DNA from: an uncultured Acidiphilium sp.
Lineage (GTDB): Bacteria; Bacillota; Clostridia; Christensenellales; Borkfalkiaceae
Length of the DNA: 49,388 nucleotides
Assembly (NCBI GenBank): GCA_902495325.1
Contig: CABUWK010000014.1
Coordinates: forward strand, 1-49,388
Reading direction: 5' to 3'
Every line of letters begins with the position of its first letter. Position 1 is the first letter of the stretch. The notes beneath the pieces are model-generated. The model saw only the letters and a list, made by a program, of their open reading frames with translations. It did no database searches and had not been told where the DNA came from. Below, piece by piece: positions 7,738-16,225 of the stretch. The translations under genes and the position numbers were made by a program.

Positions 7738-8004
7738 TCATCCCTCGATCATTCCGACGGAACGCAGTTTTTCCACGAAACTGCGGATATCGGATAAAAC
7801 GACGTATCTCTCCACGTCGTACTCTTCCATGATCTCGTCTGCCATGCGGCTTTCATTGGTTTCCGTCTGAAGGGCGGTGAACATGCGCTTGCCCATTTCG
7901 TTTAAAGTCAACATACCTTTAAAGTAATTGCTCGCTTCTCCGGTGGCGACCACGATCGGTCTCCCGTTTACTTCTTTCAGTACAAAACCGTTTTTGATTT
8001 TCAT
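7738..8004 (-). CDS. PqqD-like (RiPP recognition element) protein, orphan
   Basis: An 88-residue protein with the PqqD fold pattern: an N-terminal beta part (KIKNGFVLKEVNGRPIVVATG), the TLNEMGKRMF turn and a helical C-terminus ending in FVEKLRSVGMIEG. PqqD-like domains bind leader peptides of ribosomally made, modified peptides. No radical SAM enzyme or precursor peptide is seen nearby, so this is an orphan; such stand-alone copies are common in Clostridia and their role is unknown. The start has GGAGG at about seven bases. It has its own promoter and a leader of about 170 nt. Confidence 0.8.
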   Translation of the reverse strand: MKIKNGFVLKEVNGRPIVVATGEASNYFKGMLTLNEMGKRMFTALQTETNESRMADEIMEEYDVERYVVLSDIRSFVEKLRSVGMIEG

Positions 8005-8179
8005 GTCGATAACCTCCGTTCTGCGCTTTTATCGGGCGCTGTCGTCCGGGCGATCTTTTCGCTTGGCGTTTGTTCTCCCCGAAAAAGGGAGAGCGATCGC
8101 GGATGTCCCGTGTGACGATCGGTTTTATCGGATCAGGGGAGTGATTGCCGATCCCTCTGCTACCGATACTCTTTTCTTT

Positions 8180-8208
8180 ATTATACTATATATTTTCCGA
8201 AAAAACAA
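8180..8208 (-). promoter_or_regulatory. Promoter of the PqqD-like gene
   Basis: On the minus strand TTGTTT (8208-8203), 17 bases and TATAAT (8185-8180). Transcription would start near 8173, leaving a leader of about 170 nt that can form several hairpins (for example TCTCCC/GGGAGA at 8074-8092). Confidence 0.7.
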
Positions 8209-8327
8209 CAGTTTGAATAAAAATCTTAAAAAAAGTATCTGTTTTTTTGCCTCTTTCTTCGGTTTTTGCCGAAATTCTGCCTCTTCCGGCAGATATCCGG
8301 AGGGCGTGAAACCGGAAGAAAAGGGGA

Positions 8328-8546
8328 TCAGTCGTCGATTTTCCGGAAACGCGGGAAGCGTTTCCCCTCCCGTTCGATCGTTTCGTTCCACATGGCGGCT
8401 GGGCGCACCCATATTTTTTTCTCTCCGTATAAGGCGCGGTAAACGACGTATTCTTCCAGCGTTTCGCTGTGCGTTGCGACGAAGAGAACCTCGTATTCCC
8501 CGCCTTTAAAATGCCTGTATTTTCCCGGTAAGATTTTTTCGTTCAT
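8328..8546 (-). CDS. DUF1653 domain protein
   Basis: A 72-residue protein of the DUF1653 family. It shows the hallmark order: PGKYRHFKGGEYEVL, then HSETLEEYVVYRALYG, then WVRPAAMWNETI. These are small beta-rich cytosolic proteins of unknown function, usually 65-90 residues, so the gene is complete. A ribosome binding site GGAGAA precedes the ATG. There is no obvious link to its neighbours. Confidence 0.9.
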   Translation of the reverse strand: MNEKILPGKYRHFKGGEYEVLFVATHSETLEEYVVYRALYGEKKIWVRPAAMWNETIEREGKRFPRFRKIDD

Positions 8547-8585
8547 ATTGTTCTCCGATCTGCCAGAGTCTGTTGGCAGGAACCG

Positions 8586-8617
8586 AAAACGCGCTCCGCA
8601 ATCACGAAGCGCGTTTT
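8586..8617. terminator. Bidirectional hairpin terminator
   Basis: AAAACGCGCTCCG (8586-8598) pairs with CGAAGCGCGTTTT (8605-8617), one mismatch, loop of six bases, with T runs on both strands. It fits as the terminator of the lipoprotein gene ending at 8678 on the minus strand. Confidence 0.75.
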
Positions 8618-8677
8618 TTGTCGTTCAGGTTCAGCATTTTTCACCTGTAAAAATAATCGGTGACGGGAATGCCGAGC

Positions 8678-9154
8678 CTATGCTTTTTTAAACGTGATGG
8701 TCATTTCCGTCGTTTGTGCGGAATCTCCTTCGCCGATTGTCGTGCTTTCCGTCATCGTAAGCTTGTCTCCGTCGATCGTAGCCGTCATGGTGGTGCTCAA
8801 TTCTTCCGAAGAAGCTTCTTCGGGATCGCTCAGAATGATGGAAGTTGCGGAATTGCCGTCAAAATCCCAGGTGCCGGTTACCGTTGCGTCTTCATCCGAT
8901 TCTAAGGCGGAAGTCATTTCATAAGTCTTATCCTCTTTGAGAACGAGAACGATCGTATCTTCCGAAATTTGCGTACCCATAAAATCCTTTCCGGCTTCCA
9001 GCGTTACGGTTGCGCCGCCCACCGTCATGGTCATGGACGAAAGTTTGTAAGTGCCGGCGATTTTCGAAGCGTTCTGCTTGTTGCAGGCAACGGCGGAAAA
9101 GCACAGGCAGAGGATTGCTGCCAGAGTGGCAAACAGCGGGGTGAGTTTTCTCAT
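8678..9154 (-). CDS. Secreted lipoprotein, single lipocalin-like domain
   Basis: A 158-residue predicted lipoprotein. The signal peptide ends in a lipobox SAVAC, with Cys at about residue 24 as the lipid-carrying residue. The mature part has one domain of about 130 residues with the marks AGTYKLSSMTM, EDTIVLVLKEDKTYEM, GTWDFDGNSATSIIL and a C-terminal strand MTITFKK. This pattern of alternating strands resembles small lipocalin-like lipoproteins of gut Clostridia. The same domain occurs twice in the next gene upstream, so the two are paralogues. AAGGAG precedes the ATG. Ligand and role are unknown. Confidence 0.8.
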   Translation of the reverse strand: MRKLTPLFATLAAILCLCFSAVACNKQNASKIAGTYKLSSMTMTVGGATVTLEAGKDFMGTQISEDTIVLVLKEDKTYEMTSALESDEDATVTGTWDFDGNSATSIILSDPEEASSEELSTTMTATIDGDKLTMTESTTIGEGDSAQTTEMTITFKKA

Positions 9155-9205
9155 CTTTTTCTCCTTTATGATCGCGCAGAAATTTTTTGCGGGATCGATG
9201 AATCA

Positions 9206-9234
9206 ATTGTATCATGTTTCCGGCAAAAAGTCAC
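9206..9234 (-). promoter_or_regulatory. Promoter of the single-domain lipoprotein gene
   Basis: On the minus strand GTGACT (9234-9229), 17 bases, TACAAT (9211-9206), preceded by TTCGC. The paralogous gene at 9403-10350 has the same arrangement. Confidence 0.65.
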
Positions 9235-9288
9235 GCGAATGTTTCATGTTTTTAAAAGGTTTAAAAAATTTATATAATTTATAAAAAG

Positions 9289-9335
9289 AAACGGACTTGT
9301 ATCTGCCTTTTTGTTTGGCGGATATAAGTCCGTTT
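9289..9335 (-). terminator. Terminator of the two-domain lipoprotein gene
   Basis: AAACGGACTTGTATCTGCC (9289-9307) pairs with its near complement (9317-9335), two mismatches, loop of nine. On the minus strand a T-rich tail follows (CTTTTTATAA). Confidence 0.85.
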
Positions 9336-9402
9336 ACAGACCCGGCATTTGCCGTTACCGACGAATGCCGGAATTTCTTTTCTGCCGGCTTTGCTTTGGA
9401 AA

Positions 9403-10350
9403 TCAGTTGTTCTGCGCTTCGCTCTCGCTTTCGCTTGTGTTTCCGCCTGCCGTCGTTTCCGTTTTTTTCAGAACGATGACGAGGGACATTCCCGTTTCTT
9501 CCTCTTCTTCGGTGATCGTTACCGTATCGCCTTTGAATGCGATCAGGAGAGAATCTTCCGCAGCGTTTCCGGTGGATTCTCCTTCGGGGGCGAACAGAAC
9601 GACGGTTTCCGCATTTCTGGCGAAATCCCACTTTCCGGTATGAGATACGGGGGCTTCTTCGTCTTCGGTTTCTTCAAGAAGATTGGTCAGGACGTAAGTT
9701 TTGTCGTCTTTGAGAAGAAGAACGACCGTATCTTCCGTGATCTCCGTTCCGACCTGACCGGGCTTGACGCTCGTGGTGGAATTGCCGATCGTTACGGTGA
9801 GCTCGGAGAGTTTATACGTACCGCAAACTTCGAAGACGGAACCGTAGGTATCCGTTTCCGAAGAAACTTTTTTCAGCTCCAGAGTGATCGTCGTTGTTTG
9901 CTGTGCGGCGGATTCGCTTTCGCTCGCGCTCATTTCTTCCGTTTCGCTTACGGTCATTTTGAAAACGCCGTCGTCGATGATCGCTTCCGTACGGTTGTCG
10001 TCCGGGATATCTCCGTCGGGCGCGGTCAGAATGATCGCCGCGCTGGCGTTGCCGTTGTATTCCCAGGTTCCAATCGTAACGACGTCGTTGTCTTTTTCTG
10101 CCGTTTTGATCATTTTATAGGTTTTATCCTCTCTGAGATAAAGAACGAAAGAATCTTCCGTGACGGAAATACCCGTGTAGTTGCTGCCCGGCCCGACGAT
10201 CACGGTCGTGCCGTCGGTCACCATGGTCATTTTCAATAATTTGTAAGTGCCGGCGATTGCCGAAGGATCCTGCTTATTGCAGGCGACGGCGGAAAAGCAC
10301 AGGCAGAGGATCATTGCCAGAGAGGCAAGAAATGCCGTAAGTTTTTTCAT
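9403..10350 (-). CDS. Secreted lipoprotein with two lipocalin-like domains
   Basis: A 315-residue predicted lipoprotein with signal peptide and lipobox SAVAC, almost identical at the N-terminus to the downstream paralogue. Two copies of the same domain follow: about residues 30-160 (AGTYKLLKMTM, EDSFVLYLREDKTYKM, GTWEYNGNASAAIIL, ITLELKK) and about 175-295 (CGTYKLSELTV, EDTVVLLLKDDKTYVL, GKWDFARNAETVVLF, LVIVLKK). The tail is rich in Ser, Glu and Thr. The gene looks like an internal duplication of the single-domain form. AAGGAG precedes the start. Function unknown. Confidence 0.8.
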   Translation of the reverse strand: MKKLTAFLASLAMILCLCFSAVACNKQDPSAIAGTYKLLKMTMVTDGTTVIVGPGSNYTGISVTEDSFVLYLREDKTYKMIKTAEKDNDVVTIGTWEYNGNASAAIILTAPDGDIPDDNRTEAIIDDGVFKMTVSETEEMSASESESAAQQTTTITLELKKVSSETDTYGSVFEVCGTYKLSELTVTIGNSTTSVKPGQVGTEITEDTVVLLLKDDKTYVLTNLLEETEDEEAPVSHTGKWDFARNAETVVLFAPEGESTGNAAEDSLLIAFKGDTVTITEEEEETGMSLVIVLKKTETTAGGNTSESESEAQNN

Positions 10351-10387
10351 GTTTGCTCCTTAATTCGGTTTTTTATTTATTTTGTTT

Positions 10388-10416
10388 ATACTAACATAAA
10401 GTTTCCGCGATGTCAC
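10388..10416 (-). promoter_or_regulatory. Promoter of the two-domain lipoprotein gene
   Basis: On the minus strand GTGACA (10416-10411), 17 bases, TAGTAT (10393-10388), again preceded by TTCGC as in the paralogue's promoter. The shared TTCGCGTGAC suggests common control. Confidence 0.6.
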
Positions 10417-10455
10417 GCGAAAGGTTCGGTTTTCCCGGGAAATTCGTTTTTGTTA

Positions 10456-11736
10456 TCAGCTGCGGATCAGTTCGGTAACGGAGCTTCCGTCCGTCCGGAA
10501 GAAGGTGCCGTAAAATGCGGTCAAGCCCTTTAGCATCTCGTCATAATCGCAAAGAGCCATCGTTTCCACAGCCGAGTGCATGGCGAGCTGGGCGATTCCG
10601 ATATCCGCGCTGCGCACCGAGACCTGAGAGGAACTGATCGCGCCGAGCGTGCCGCCGCAGGGCAGGTCGGAACGCATGTAAAAGTCCTGATAAGCGGCGC
10701 CCGCTTTTGCGAACACGTTTTTCGCAATGGCGGAAGAAAAGGCGTCCGACGTGTAATTCTGATTGGCGTGGTGTTTGATCACGATGCCTTTTCCGAGCAT
10801 GGTTTTGTTTGTCGGGTCGGAAAGCTCCGGGTGGTTCGGGTGCATGGCGTGCGCGTTGTCGCAGGAAAGGAAGAAGGTGTTTGCAAGCGCCACGTCGAAA
10901 GATTCTTCGTTGCCGCCGAGCGCGCGGTGGATGCGGAAGAGGGTGTCGGGCAGGAAACGGGATCCCGCGCCCTGTTTGGTCCGGCTTCCCACTTCTTCGT
11001 TATCGGCGATATAGCACACGGAGGTCGCGTTCGGTTCCGCCTTGCAAAGGGCTTCGAGAGAAGAGCAGACGCTCGTTAAATTGTCGATACGGGGAGAGGA
11101 TAACAGTTCGTTCCGGTATCCGCAAACGAAAGGCTTCTGTGCGGAAACGACGAAAAGATCTCCTTCTATGAACTCTTTCCCCGCCGCGAATTCTTCGATT
11201 TCTTCTTTTAAACCGGAAGAGGAAAGGATGCCCGTCAGGGGGCTCATATCGATCTGCGGGTTCAGCCTGATCCCGTCGTTCGCGGCACGATTGAAGTGAA
11301 TGGCGACGGACGGAATGACAAAAGTGTGTTTCGATACGAACGAGCGGGCTTCGAGTTTGTCCCCCGAGGAAAGAATGACCCGCCCCGCCACGGTGACGGG
11401 GGTATCGAGCCAGCTGTAGAAAATGCCGCCGCCGTATTTTTCCACGTTGAATTTATGCATGTTTCCGATTTCGATCTCTCCCGTGCCTTTCAGTTTGAAG
11501 GCGGGCGAATCGTCATGAGAGGCAACGACGGAAAAGCCGTCTCTGCTTCCTGCGCGGAAGGCGATGAGGGCGGAGCCGTCCCGCGAGACGTAGCGTTTGT
11601 CTCCGCGGGTAAGTTTCCAGATCTCGTTTTCTTTCAGTTCGGTAAAGCCGTTGCTTTGCAGGTAGCGCACGGCGTTGTCATGCGCCTGATAAGCCGTTTT
11701 CGATTCGTCTAAATATTGAAGTAAAAATTCGTACAT
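10456..11736 (-). CDS. apeB: M18 family aminopeptidase (aspartyl aminopeptidase type)
   Basis: A 426-residue cytosolic metallo-aminopeptidase of the M18 family, which removes N-terminal, often acidic, residues from peptides. Metal and catalytic motifs are in place: SHDDSPAFKLK near residue 75, DNLTSVCSSLEA in the middle, DNEEVGSRTKQGAGS (metal and catalytic Glu), SCDNAHAMHPNHPE and the C-terminal His in QLAMHSAVET. The start is set at 11736, where GGGAG stands nine bases upstream; an ATG six codons earlier has no ribosome binding site. The length is normal for the family. It has its own promoter. Confidence 0.92.
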   Translation of the reverse strand: MYEFLLQYLDESKTAYQAHDNAVRYLQSNGFTELKENEIWKLTRGDKRYVSRDGSALIAFRAGSRDGFSVVASHDDSPAFKLKGTGEIEIGNMHKFNVEKYGGGIFYSWLDTPVTVAGRVILSSGDKLEARSFVSKHTFVIPSVAIHFNRAANDGIRLNPQIDMSPLTGILSSSGLKEEIEEFAAGKEFIEGDLFVVSAQKPFVCGYRNELLSSPRIDNLTSVCSSLEALCKAEPNATSVCYIADNEEVGSRTKQGAGSRFLPDTLFRIHRALGGNEESFDVALANTFFLSCDNAHAMHPNHPELSDPTNKTMLGKGIVIKHHANQNYTSDAFSSAIAKNVFAKAGAAYQDFYMRSDLPCGGTLGAISSSQVSVRSADIGIAQLAMHSAVETMALCDYDEMLKGLTAFYGTFFRTDGSSVTELIRS

Positions 11737-11780
11737 TGCGATGATCTCCCGCATTGCGCCGTCAAGGGCGCTACGTTATC

Positions 11781-11809
11781 ATTATACTTTATTTTCCGGA
11801 GATAGTAAA
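11781..11809 (-). promoter_or_regulatory. Promoter of the M18 aminopeptidase gene
   Basis: On the minus strand TTTACT (11809-11804), 17 bases, TATAAT (11786-11781), about 45 bases upstream of the start codon. Confidence 0.75.
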
Positions 11810-11923
11810 GCAAAAGGCGAACGATAACGGGTATTTTTCGCATAAAATACATGGGCTGACATAACAGCCGGTGATGGCGGATGCCGGGCCCGGGGTCCCG
11901 GAAAATAAAAGGGAGAGAAAAAG

Positions 11924-12991
11924 GTGCGCGGAAGGATCGAAGTGGAGAAAGACGTTTTAAGGAAAAATTTTCTTGTCTTAAAAAGAAGAGCGGGCAGGGG
12001 AAGAAAAATAATCGCCGTCGTAAAAGCGGACGGCTACGGACACGGGGCGGCGGAAACGGCGCTTTCCTGCAAGGAGAGCGATTACTTCGCCGTGGCGACC
12101 GCGCGGGAAGGAGAAGAGCTTCTTTTGAACGCGGAGGAAACGGTAAAGGGCAGGGTTTTCGTGCTCGGTATTACGGACGAGGAAGAGAAAACGGTCTGCG
12201 TGCGGAAGGGGATCGGCTTTGCCGTACAGGGAGAGGAAGACGTTCTGATCGCATCCCGCATATCCCTTGCCGAAGGAAAACCGGCAGCCGTACATATCGC
12301 GCTCGACACGGGGATGAACCGCATCGGTATAAAAACGGAAACAGAGGTCTATAAGCTGATAAACGCGCTGAAAAACTCTCCTTGCGTGCATGCGGAAAGC
12401 GTGTTTTCCCATCTTGCCCGCCCGGGGTCGGAAAGCTTTTCTTCCGTTCAGCGCGATCGGTTTCTTTCCCTTTCCTCGCCGGTCGTGAAAGCGTTTCCGT
12501 CCGTTTTCCGTCACCTTGCCGCTTCGGAAAGGATCGGCGACCGGGCGTATGCCTTCGGCGGGGTGCGGCTCGGGCTCGCTTTGTACGGCTACGGGGCGGA
12601 CGGGGTCTCGCCGTGCATGTCCGTGATCGGAAAAGTCGTGCGGAATACGTTCGTGCAAGGGGGAGAAAGCGTGGGGTACGACGGAAAATTCACGGCGAAA
12701 AGGGATACGTTCGTCGCGACCGTATCTCTCGGTTATGCCGACGGACTGAGTCGGGATCTGACGGGCGGGACCGTTCTTCTGAAGGGAAAGAAACGCCGTC
12801 TTGTGGGAAATATCTGCATGGACTGCTGTTTCTGTCTGTCCGACGAAAGCGTTTCCGTCGGCGAAGACGTCGTTTTTCTCGGTTCGTGCGGGGAAGAGCG
12901 GATCGACGCGAAAGACCTCGCTTCCGTCGCGGGGACGATCCCTTACGAAATTTTAACCTCTTTTCGCAGGATCCCACGCCTATATGTTTGA
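11924..12991 (+). CDS. alr: Alanine racemase
   Basis: A 355-residue PLP enzyme that interconverts L- and D-alanine for cell wall synthesis. The PLP lysine lies in VVKADGYGHGA (about residue 29), and the second catalytic residue, Tyr, in VSLGYADGLSRD (about residue 272). MNRIG and the C-terminal CMDCCFCLSD segment are also typical. The start is GTG at 11924, preceded by GGGAGAG. The length is slightly shorter than usual (about 370-390) but all core parts are present. The promoter of aspS overlaps its stop codon. Confidence 0.93.
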   Translation: MRGRIEVEKDVLRKNFLVLKRRAGRGRKIIAVVKADGYGHGAAETALSCKESDYFAVATAREGEELLLNAEETVKGRVFVLGITDEEEKTVCVRKGIGFAVQGEEDVLIASRISLAEGKPAAVHIALDTGMNRIGIKTETEVYKLINALKNSPCVHAESVFSHLARPGSESFSSVQRDRFLSLSSPVVKAFPSVFRHLAASERIGDRAYAFGGVRLGLALYGYGADGVSPCMSVIGKVVRNTFVQGGESVGYDGKFTAKRDTFVATVSLGYADGLSRDLTGGTVLLKGKKRRLVGNICMDCCFCLSDESVSVGEDVVFLGSCGEERIDAKDLASVAGTIPYEILTSFRRIPRLYV

Positions 12992-13016
12992 CTTTTTTTC
13001 CCGTAAATACTAAAAT
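12988..13016 (+). promoter_or_regulatory. Promoter of aspS
   Basis: TTGACT (12988-12993), 17 bases, TAAAAT (13011-13016). The -35 box overlaps the alr stop codon. Confidence 0.75.
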
Positions 13017-13052
13017 AAAAGCGTATATCAATATAGAACAGGAAGTGCTTTT

Positions 13053-14858
13053 ATGGCAGAATTTATGGGTAACCTCAGAAGAACGACGATGTGCGGAACG
13101 CTCCGGCTTTCGGACGTCGGAAAAGAAGAGACGGTAACGGGCTGGGTGCAGCGCAGAAGAAACCTCGGCAGCCTGATTTTTATCGATCTGAGAGATAAAA
13201 CGGGGCTCGTGCAGATCGTTTTCGACGATACGACGGAAAGCGCCGTGTTCGAAAAGGCGGAACAGATCCGCTCGGAATACGTGCTTGCCGTAAAGGGCAA
13301 AGTGCGCGAACGCGAGAGCAAAACGGATAAGATCGCCACGGGCGCGATCGAAATTCTTGCCGACGAGCTGAAGATCCTTGCCGAAGCGGATACCACACCG
13401 TTCGAGATCCTTGACGATACGAACGTAAACGAGACCCTTCGCCTGAAATACCGCTATCTCGACCTGAGAAGACCCGTTCTGCAGAAAAACCTTTTCATGA
13501 GAAACGAGATCTGCAAGGCGGCGAGAAAATTCTTCGAGGAGAACGGTTTCACGGAAGTGGAAACGCCCATGCTCGGCAGATCGACGCCCGAAGGCGCGAG
13601 AGATTATCTCGTTCCTTCCCGCGTGCACGAAGGGAGTTTCTATGCCCTTCCGCAGTCTCCGCAATTATATAAACAGCTTCTGATGATCGCCGGGTTCGAC
13701 CGCTATTATCAGATCACGAAATGTTTCCGTGACGAAGATCTCCGCGCAAACCGTCAGCCTGAATTCACGCAGATCGACGTGGAGATGAGTTTCGTGGAAG
13801 AAACGGAAGACGTGATGTATCCCATCGAAGGGCTGATCAAAAGCATTTTCCGTTCGGCGATCGGTCTCGATCTCGGCGAAGGGCATTTCCGCACGATGAC
13901 GTATAAAGATGCGATGGAAAATTACGGGTCGGACAAGCCGGATACCCGCTTCGGTCTGAAGATCGTCAATCTGTCGGATATTTTCGCTTCTTCGTCCTTT
14001 AAGGTGTTTACCGACGCGCTTGCGATTGAGATCGGACCCATCCGCGGGAGCGTACGCGCGATCAATGCGAAGGGACTGGCGGAGAAATTTTCCCGCAAGG
14101 AGCTCGACGCTACGGTGGAATACGCGAAGACGCTCGGCGCGAAAGGGCTTTGCTGGATCAATTGGCAGAAGGGCGGAGAGATCAGATCTTCCTTCGCGAA
14201 ATTTTTAACCGCGGAAGAACTCGAAGCGGTGAAGGAAAGAATGAATTTCGAAGAAGGGGATACCCTTTTCCTTGCCGCGGACAAAGATTACGTTGTGTTC
14301 AATACCTTAGGCGGGCTGAGACTGATGCTTGCCGATAAATACAAACTCGTGGACAAAAACGTTTACGACGTGCTCTGGATCAACGAATTCCCCATGTTCG
14401 AATGGTCGGAAGAAGAGAACAGATATATGGCGGTGCACCATCCGTTCACCGCGCCCATGAACGAAGATCTCGAATTGTGCGAAACCGATCCTTCGAAAGC
14501 CCGCGCAAAGGCTTACGACCTCGTGATCAACGGGCAGGAAGCGGGCGGCGGATCCATCCGTATCCATTCGAGAGACATTCAGAAAAAAATGTTCAACATT
14601 CTCGGCTTTACCGACGAGGACATCGCGCGCAAGTTCGGCTTCTTCGTGGATGCCTTCAACTACGGTGCGCCCCCGCACGGCGGGCTTGCGTTCGGGCTGG
14701 ATCGCCTTACCATGCTGCTTTGCAAGGACGAATCCATCCGCGACGTCATCGCCTTCCCGAAGGTGCAGACGGCTTCCGATCTGATGAGTGAAGCTCCCGC
14801 GCCGGTAGAGGACAAACAGCTGGAAGAACTCGGCATTGCCGTTTGCACGGAAGAATAA
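13053..14858 (+). CDS. aspS: Aspartyl-tRNA synthetase, bacterial type
   Basis: A 601-residue class II aminoacyl-tRNA synthetase that charges tRNA-Asp (and perhaps tRNA-Asn). An N-terminal OB-fold (about 10-105, VTGWVQRRRNLGSLIFIDLRD) is followed by motif 1 (FTEVETPML), motif 2 (FRDEDLRANRQPEFTQIDVEM), the bacterial GAD insertion (about 290-420) and motif 3 (GLAFGLDRLTMLL). The length matches bacterial AspRS. It starts at ATG 13053 after GGAAG. hisS, a frequent neighbour, is not here. Whether it is discriminating cannot be judged without the gat genes. Confidence 0.96.
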   Translation: MAEFMGNLRRTTMCGTLRLSDVGKEETVTGWVQRRRNLGSLIFIDLRDKTGLVQIVFDDTTESAVFEKAEQIRSEYVLAVKGKVRERESKTDKIATGAIEILADELKILAEADTTPFEILDDTNVNETLRLKYRYLDLRRPVLQKNLFMRNEICKAARKFFEENGFTEVETPMLGRSTPEGARDYLVPSRVHEGSFYALPQSPQLYKQLLMIAGFDRYYQITKCFRDEDLRANRQPEFTQIDVEMSFVEETEDVMYPIEGLIKSIFRSAIGLDLGEGHFRTMTYKDAMENYGSDKPDTRFGLKIVNLSDIFASSSFKVFTDALAIEIGPIRGSVRAINAKGLAEKFSRKELDATVEYAKTLGAKGLCWINWQKGGEIRSSFAKFLTAEELEAVKERMNFEEGDTLFLAADKDYVVFNTLGGLRLMLADKYKLVDKNVYDVLWINEFPMFEWSEEENRYMAVHHPFTAPMNEDLELCETDPSKARAKAYDLVINGQEAGGGSIRIHSRDIQKKMFNILGFTDEDIARKFGFFVDAFNYGAPPHGGLAFGLDRLTMLLCKDESIRDVIAFPKVQTASDLMSEAPAPVEDKQLEELGIAVCTEE

Positions 14859-14859
14859 A

Positions 14860-15519
14860 ATGGCAACGAAAAGCAGAAGCGAGGTTTTGCGCGCCGTCGG
14901 CGAAAGCGGGCTGATCTGCATTTTGCGGGATGACGACGAAGAAGGTTGCCTGCGCCGCGGGCTTGCCGCGGCAAAGGGCGGCGTGAACGTGCTCGAGGTT
15001 TCTCTGACTACGCCGGGGGCGGAAAAAGTCATCGCAGAGCTGAAGGATCGGCTTGGGGGTGACTATACGGTCGGCGCGGGCACCGTGACGGACGAAACAG
15101 CCGTTTTAAAAGCGATAAAGTGCGGCTCGGAGTTCGTTATCGCGCCGAATTACGACGAAGCGGTCGCGAAGATCTGCCGGGAAAACGATCTGTCGTATAT
15201 CGCCGGCGTCGGCTCGATGACGGAACTTATCAACGCGATCCGCGGCGGAGCGGATATGCAGAAACTCTTTCCCGCCAAGTGTTACGGAACCCATTTCGTC
15301 TCCATGGCGAAAGCGCCGGTCCCGCAGGCGAAACTGATCCCTACGGGGGCGATCGGACCGGACGAAGCGGAAGAGTGGTTTTCCGCCGGCGCGTATGCCC
15401 TGGCGATCGGCGGTGCGATCACGCATCCGAAAAAAAAGCTTTATGACGAAGGTTTCATCACGGCGAACGCCGCGGAGATCGTCGGGAAAATAAAAGAGGC
15501 GAAACGGTTGCGGAAGTAA
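14860..15519 (+). CDS. eda: KDPG/KHG aldolase
   Basis: A 219-residue class I aldolase that splits 2-keto-3-deoxy-6-phosphogluconate into pyruvate and glyceraldehyde-3-phosphate (and may act on 2-keto-4-hydroxyglutarate). The catalytic Glu lies in VLEVSLTTPGA, the substrate Thr in VGAGTVTD and the Schiff-base Lys in MQKLFPAKCYG. The ATG stands one base after the aspS stop, with GGAAG inside the end of aspS, so the two are probably co-transcribed. No other Entner-Doudoroff or uronate gene is near. Confidence 0.92.
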   Translation: MATKSRSEVLRAVGESGLICILRDDDEEGCLRRGLAAAKGGVNVLEVSLTTPGAEKVIAELKDRLGGDYTVGAGTVTDETAVLKAIKCGSEFVIAPNYDEAVAKICRENDLSYIAGVGSMTELINAIRGGADMQKLFPAKCYGTHFVSMAKAPVPQAKLIPTGAIGPDEAEEWFSAGAYALAIGGAITHPKKKLYDEGFITANAAEIVGKIKEAKRLRK

Positions 15520-15611
15520 GTTCCGCATAGAATCCGTCTGCGACAACCGATTTGTCGTCGGGAACGGGGCGGCAATAAATAAGTAAAATAAAAGAAGGAG
15601 GATCGGTCATT

Positions 15612-16034
15612 ATGACGCTGGAAGAATTTAAAAAAGTAAAAATAGAGGCGATGAAAGCGCACGACAAAGATGCCGTGACGGCTCTGAATACCCTCATCAA
15701 CAAACTGATGCTCGAAACTATCGAAAAGAAGGCGGCGGGAGAGACCCTTACCGACGCCGACGTGACGAGGATCCTGCAGAAAACGATCAACGAACTGACG
15801 GAAGAGCGGGAAGGCTTCGTGAAGGCGGGAAGGTCGGAAACGGTCGCGAGTCTTGACAATCAGCTTGCTACGGTGAAGAAATACCTGCCGAAACTTTTAA
15901 GCGAAGAAGAGATCAAAGAAATTATCTCCGGGCTCGAAGATAAGTCCGTGCCTGCGGTGATGAAGCACTTCAAAGCGAACTATGCGGGCAAGGTGGATAT
16001 GCGCCTTGTCGGTACGGTTTTAAAATCGCTCTGA
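15612..16034 (+). CDS. yqeY: YqeY-type GatB-tail domain protein
   Basis: A 140-residue helical protein of the YqeY family, related to the C-terminal tRNA-binding domain of GatB. Typical segments are LNTLINKLMLETIEKKA, LQKTINELTEEREGF, QLATVKKYLPKLLSEEEI and the C-terminal DMRLVGTVLK. It may bind tRNA; the function is not established. AAGGAGG precedes the start by ten bases. The length is normal. It ends the plus-strand group that starts with aspS. Confidence 0.9.
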   Translation: MTLEEFKKVKIEAMKAHDKDAVTALNTLINKLMLETIEKKAAGETLTDADVTRILQKTINELTEEREGFVKAGRSETVASLDNQLATVKKYLPKLLSEEEIKEIISGLEDKSVPAVMKHFKANYAGKVDMRLVGTVLKSL

Positions 16035-16080
16035 TCGTACGTTACGGCTTTTGCCGTACCGGTTTTATCGTGTAAAAAAG

Positions 16081-16113
16081 AAAGGGAACGCTGCGGGATC
16101 GGTCGTTCCCTTT
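16081..16113 (+). terminator. Terminator after yqeY
   Basis: AAAGGGAACG (16081-16090) pairs with CGTTCCCTTT (16104-16113), loop of 13, followed by TT and C. A smaller GTTACGGC/GCCGTACC hairpin precedes it. Confidence 0.8.
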
Positions 16114-16225
16114 TTCGTTCGGAAGAAAATCACGTTTTTTCGGCAAACGGACAAATTTCACGGTTTTCATGTTGTTAAGCAAGACAATCCGACATGCTGT
16201 TTTTATTTATTCGGATATAAGTTGA

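Noticed and set aside
8125..8412. Open frame of 95 codons on the minus strand
   Set aside because: It overlaps the DUF1653 gene and the promoter of the PqqD-like gene, and its sequence has no protein family features.
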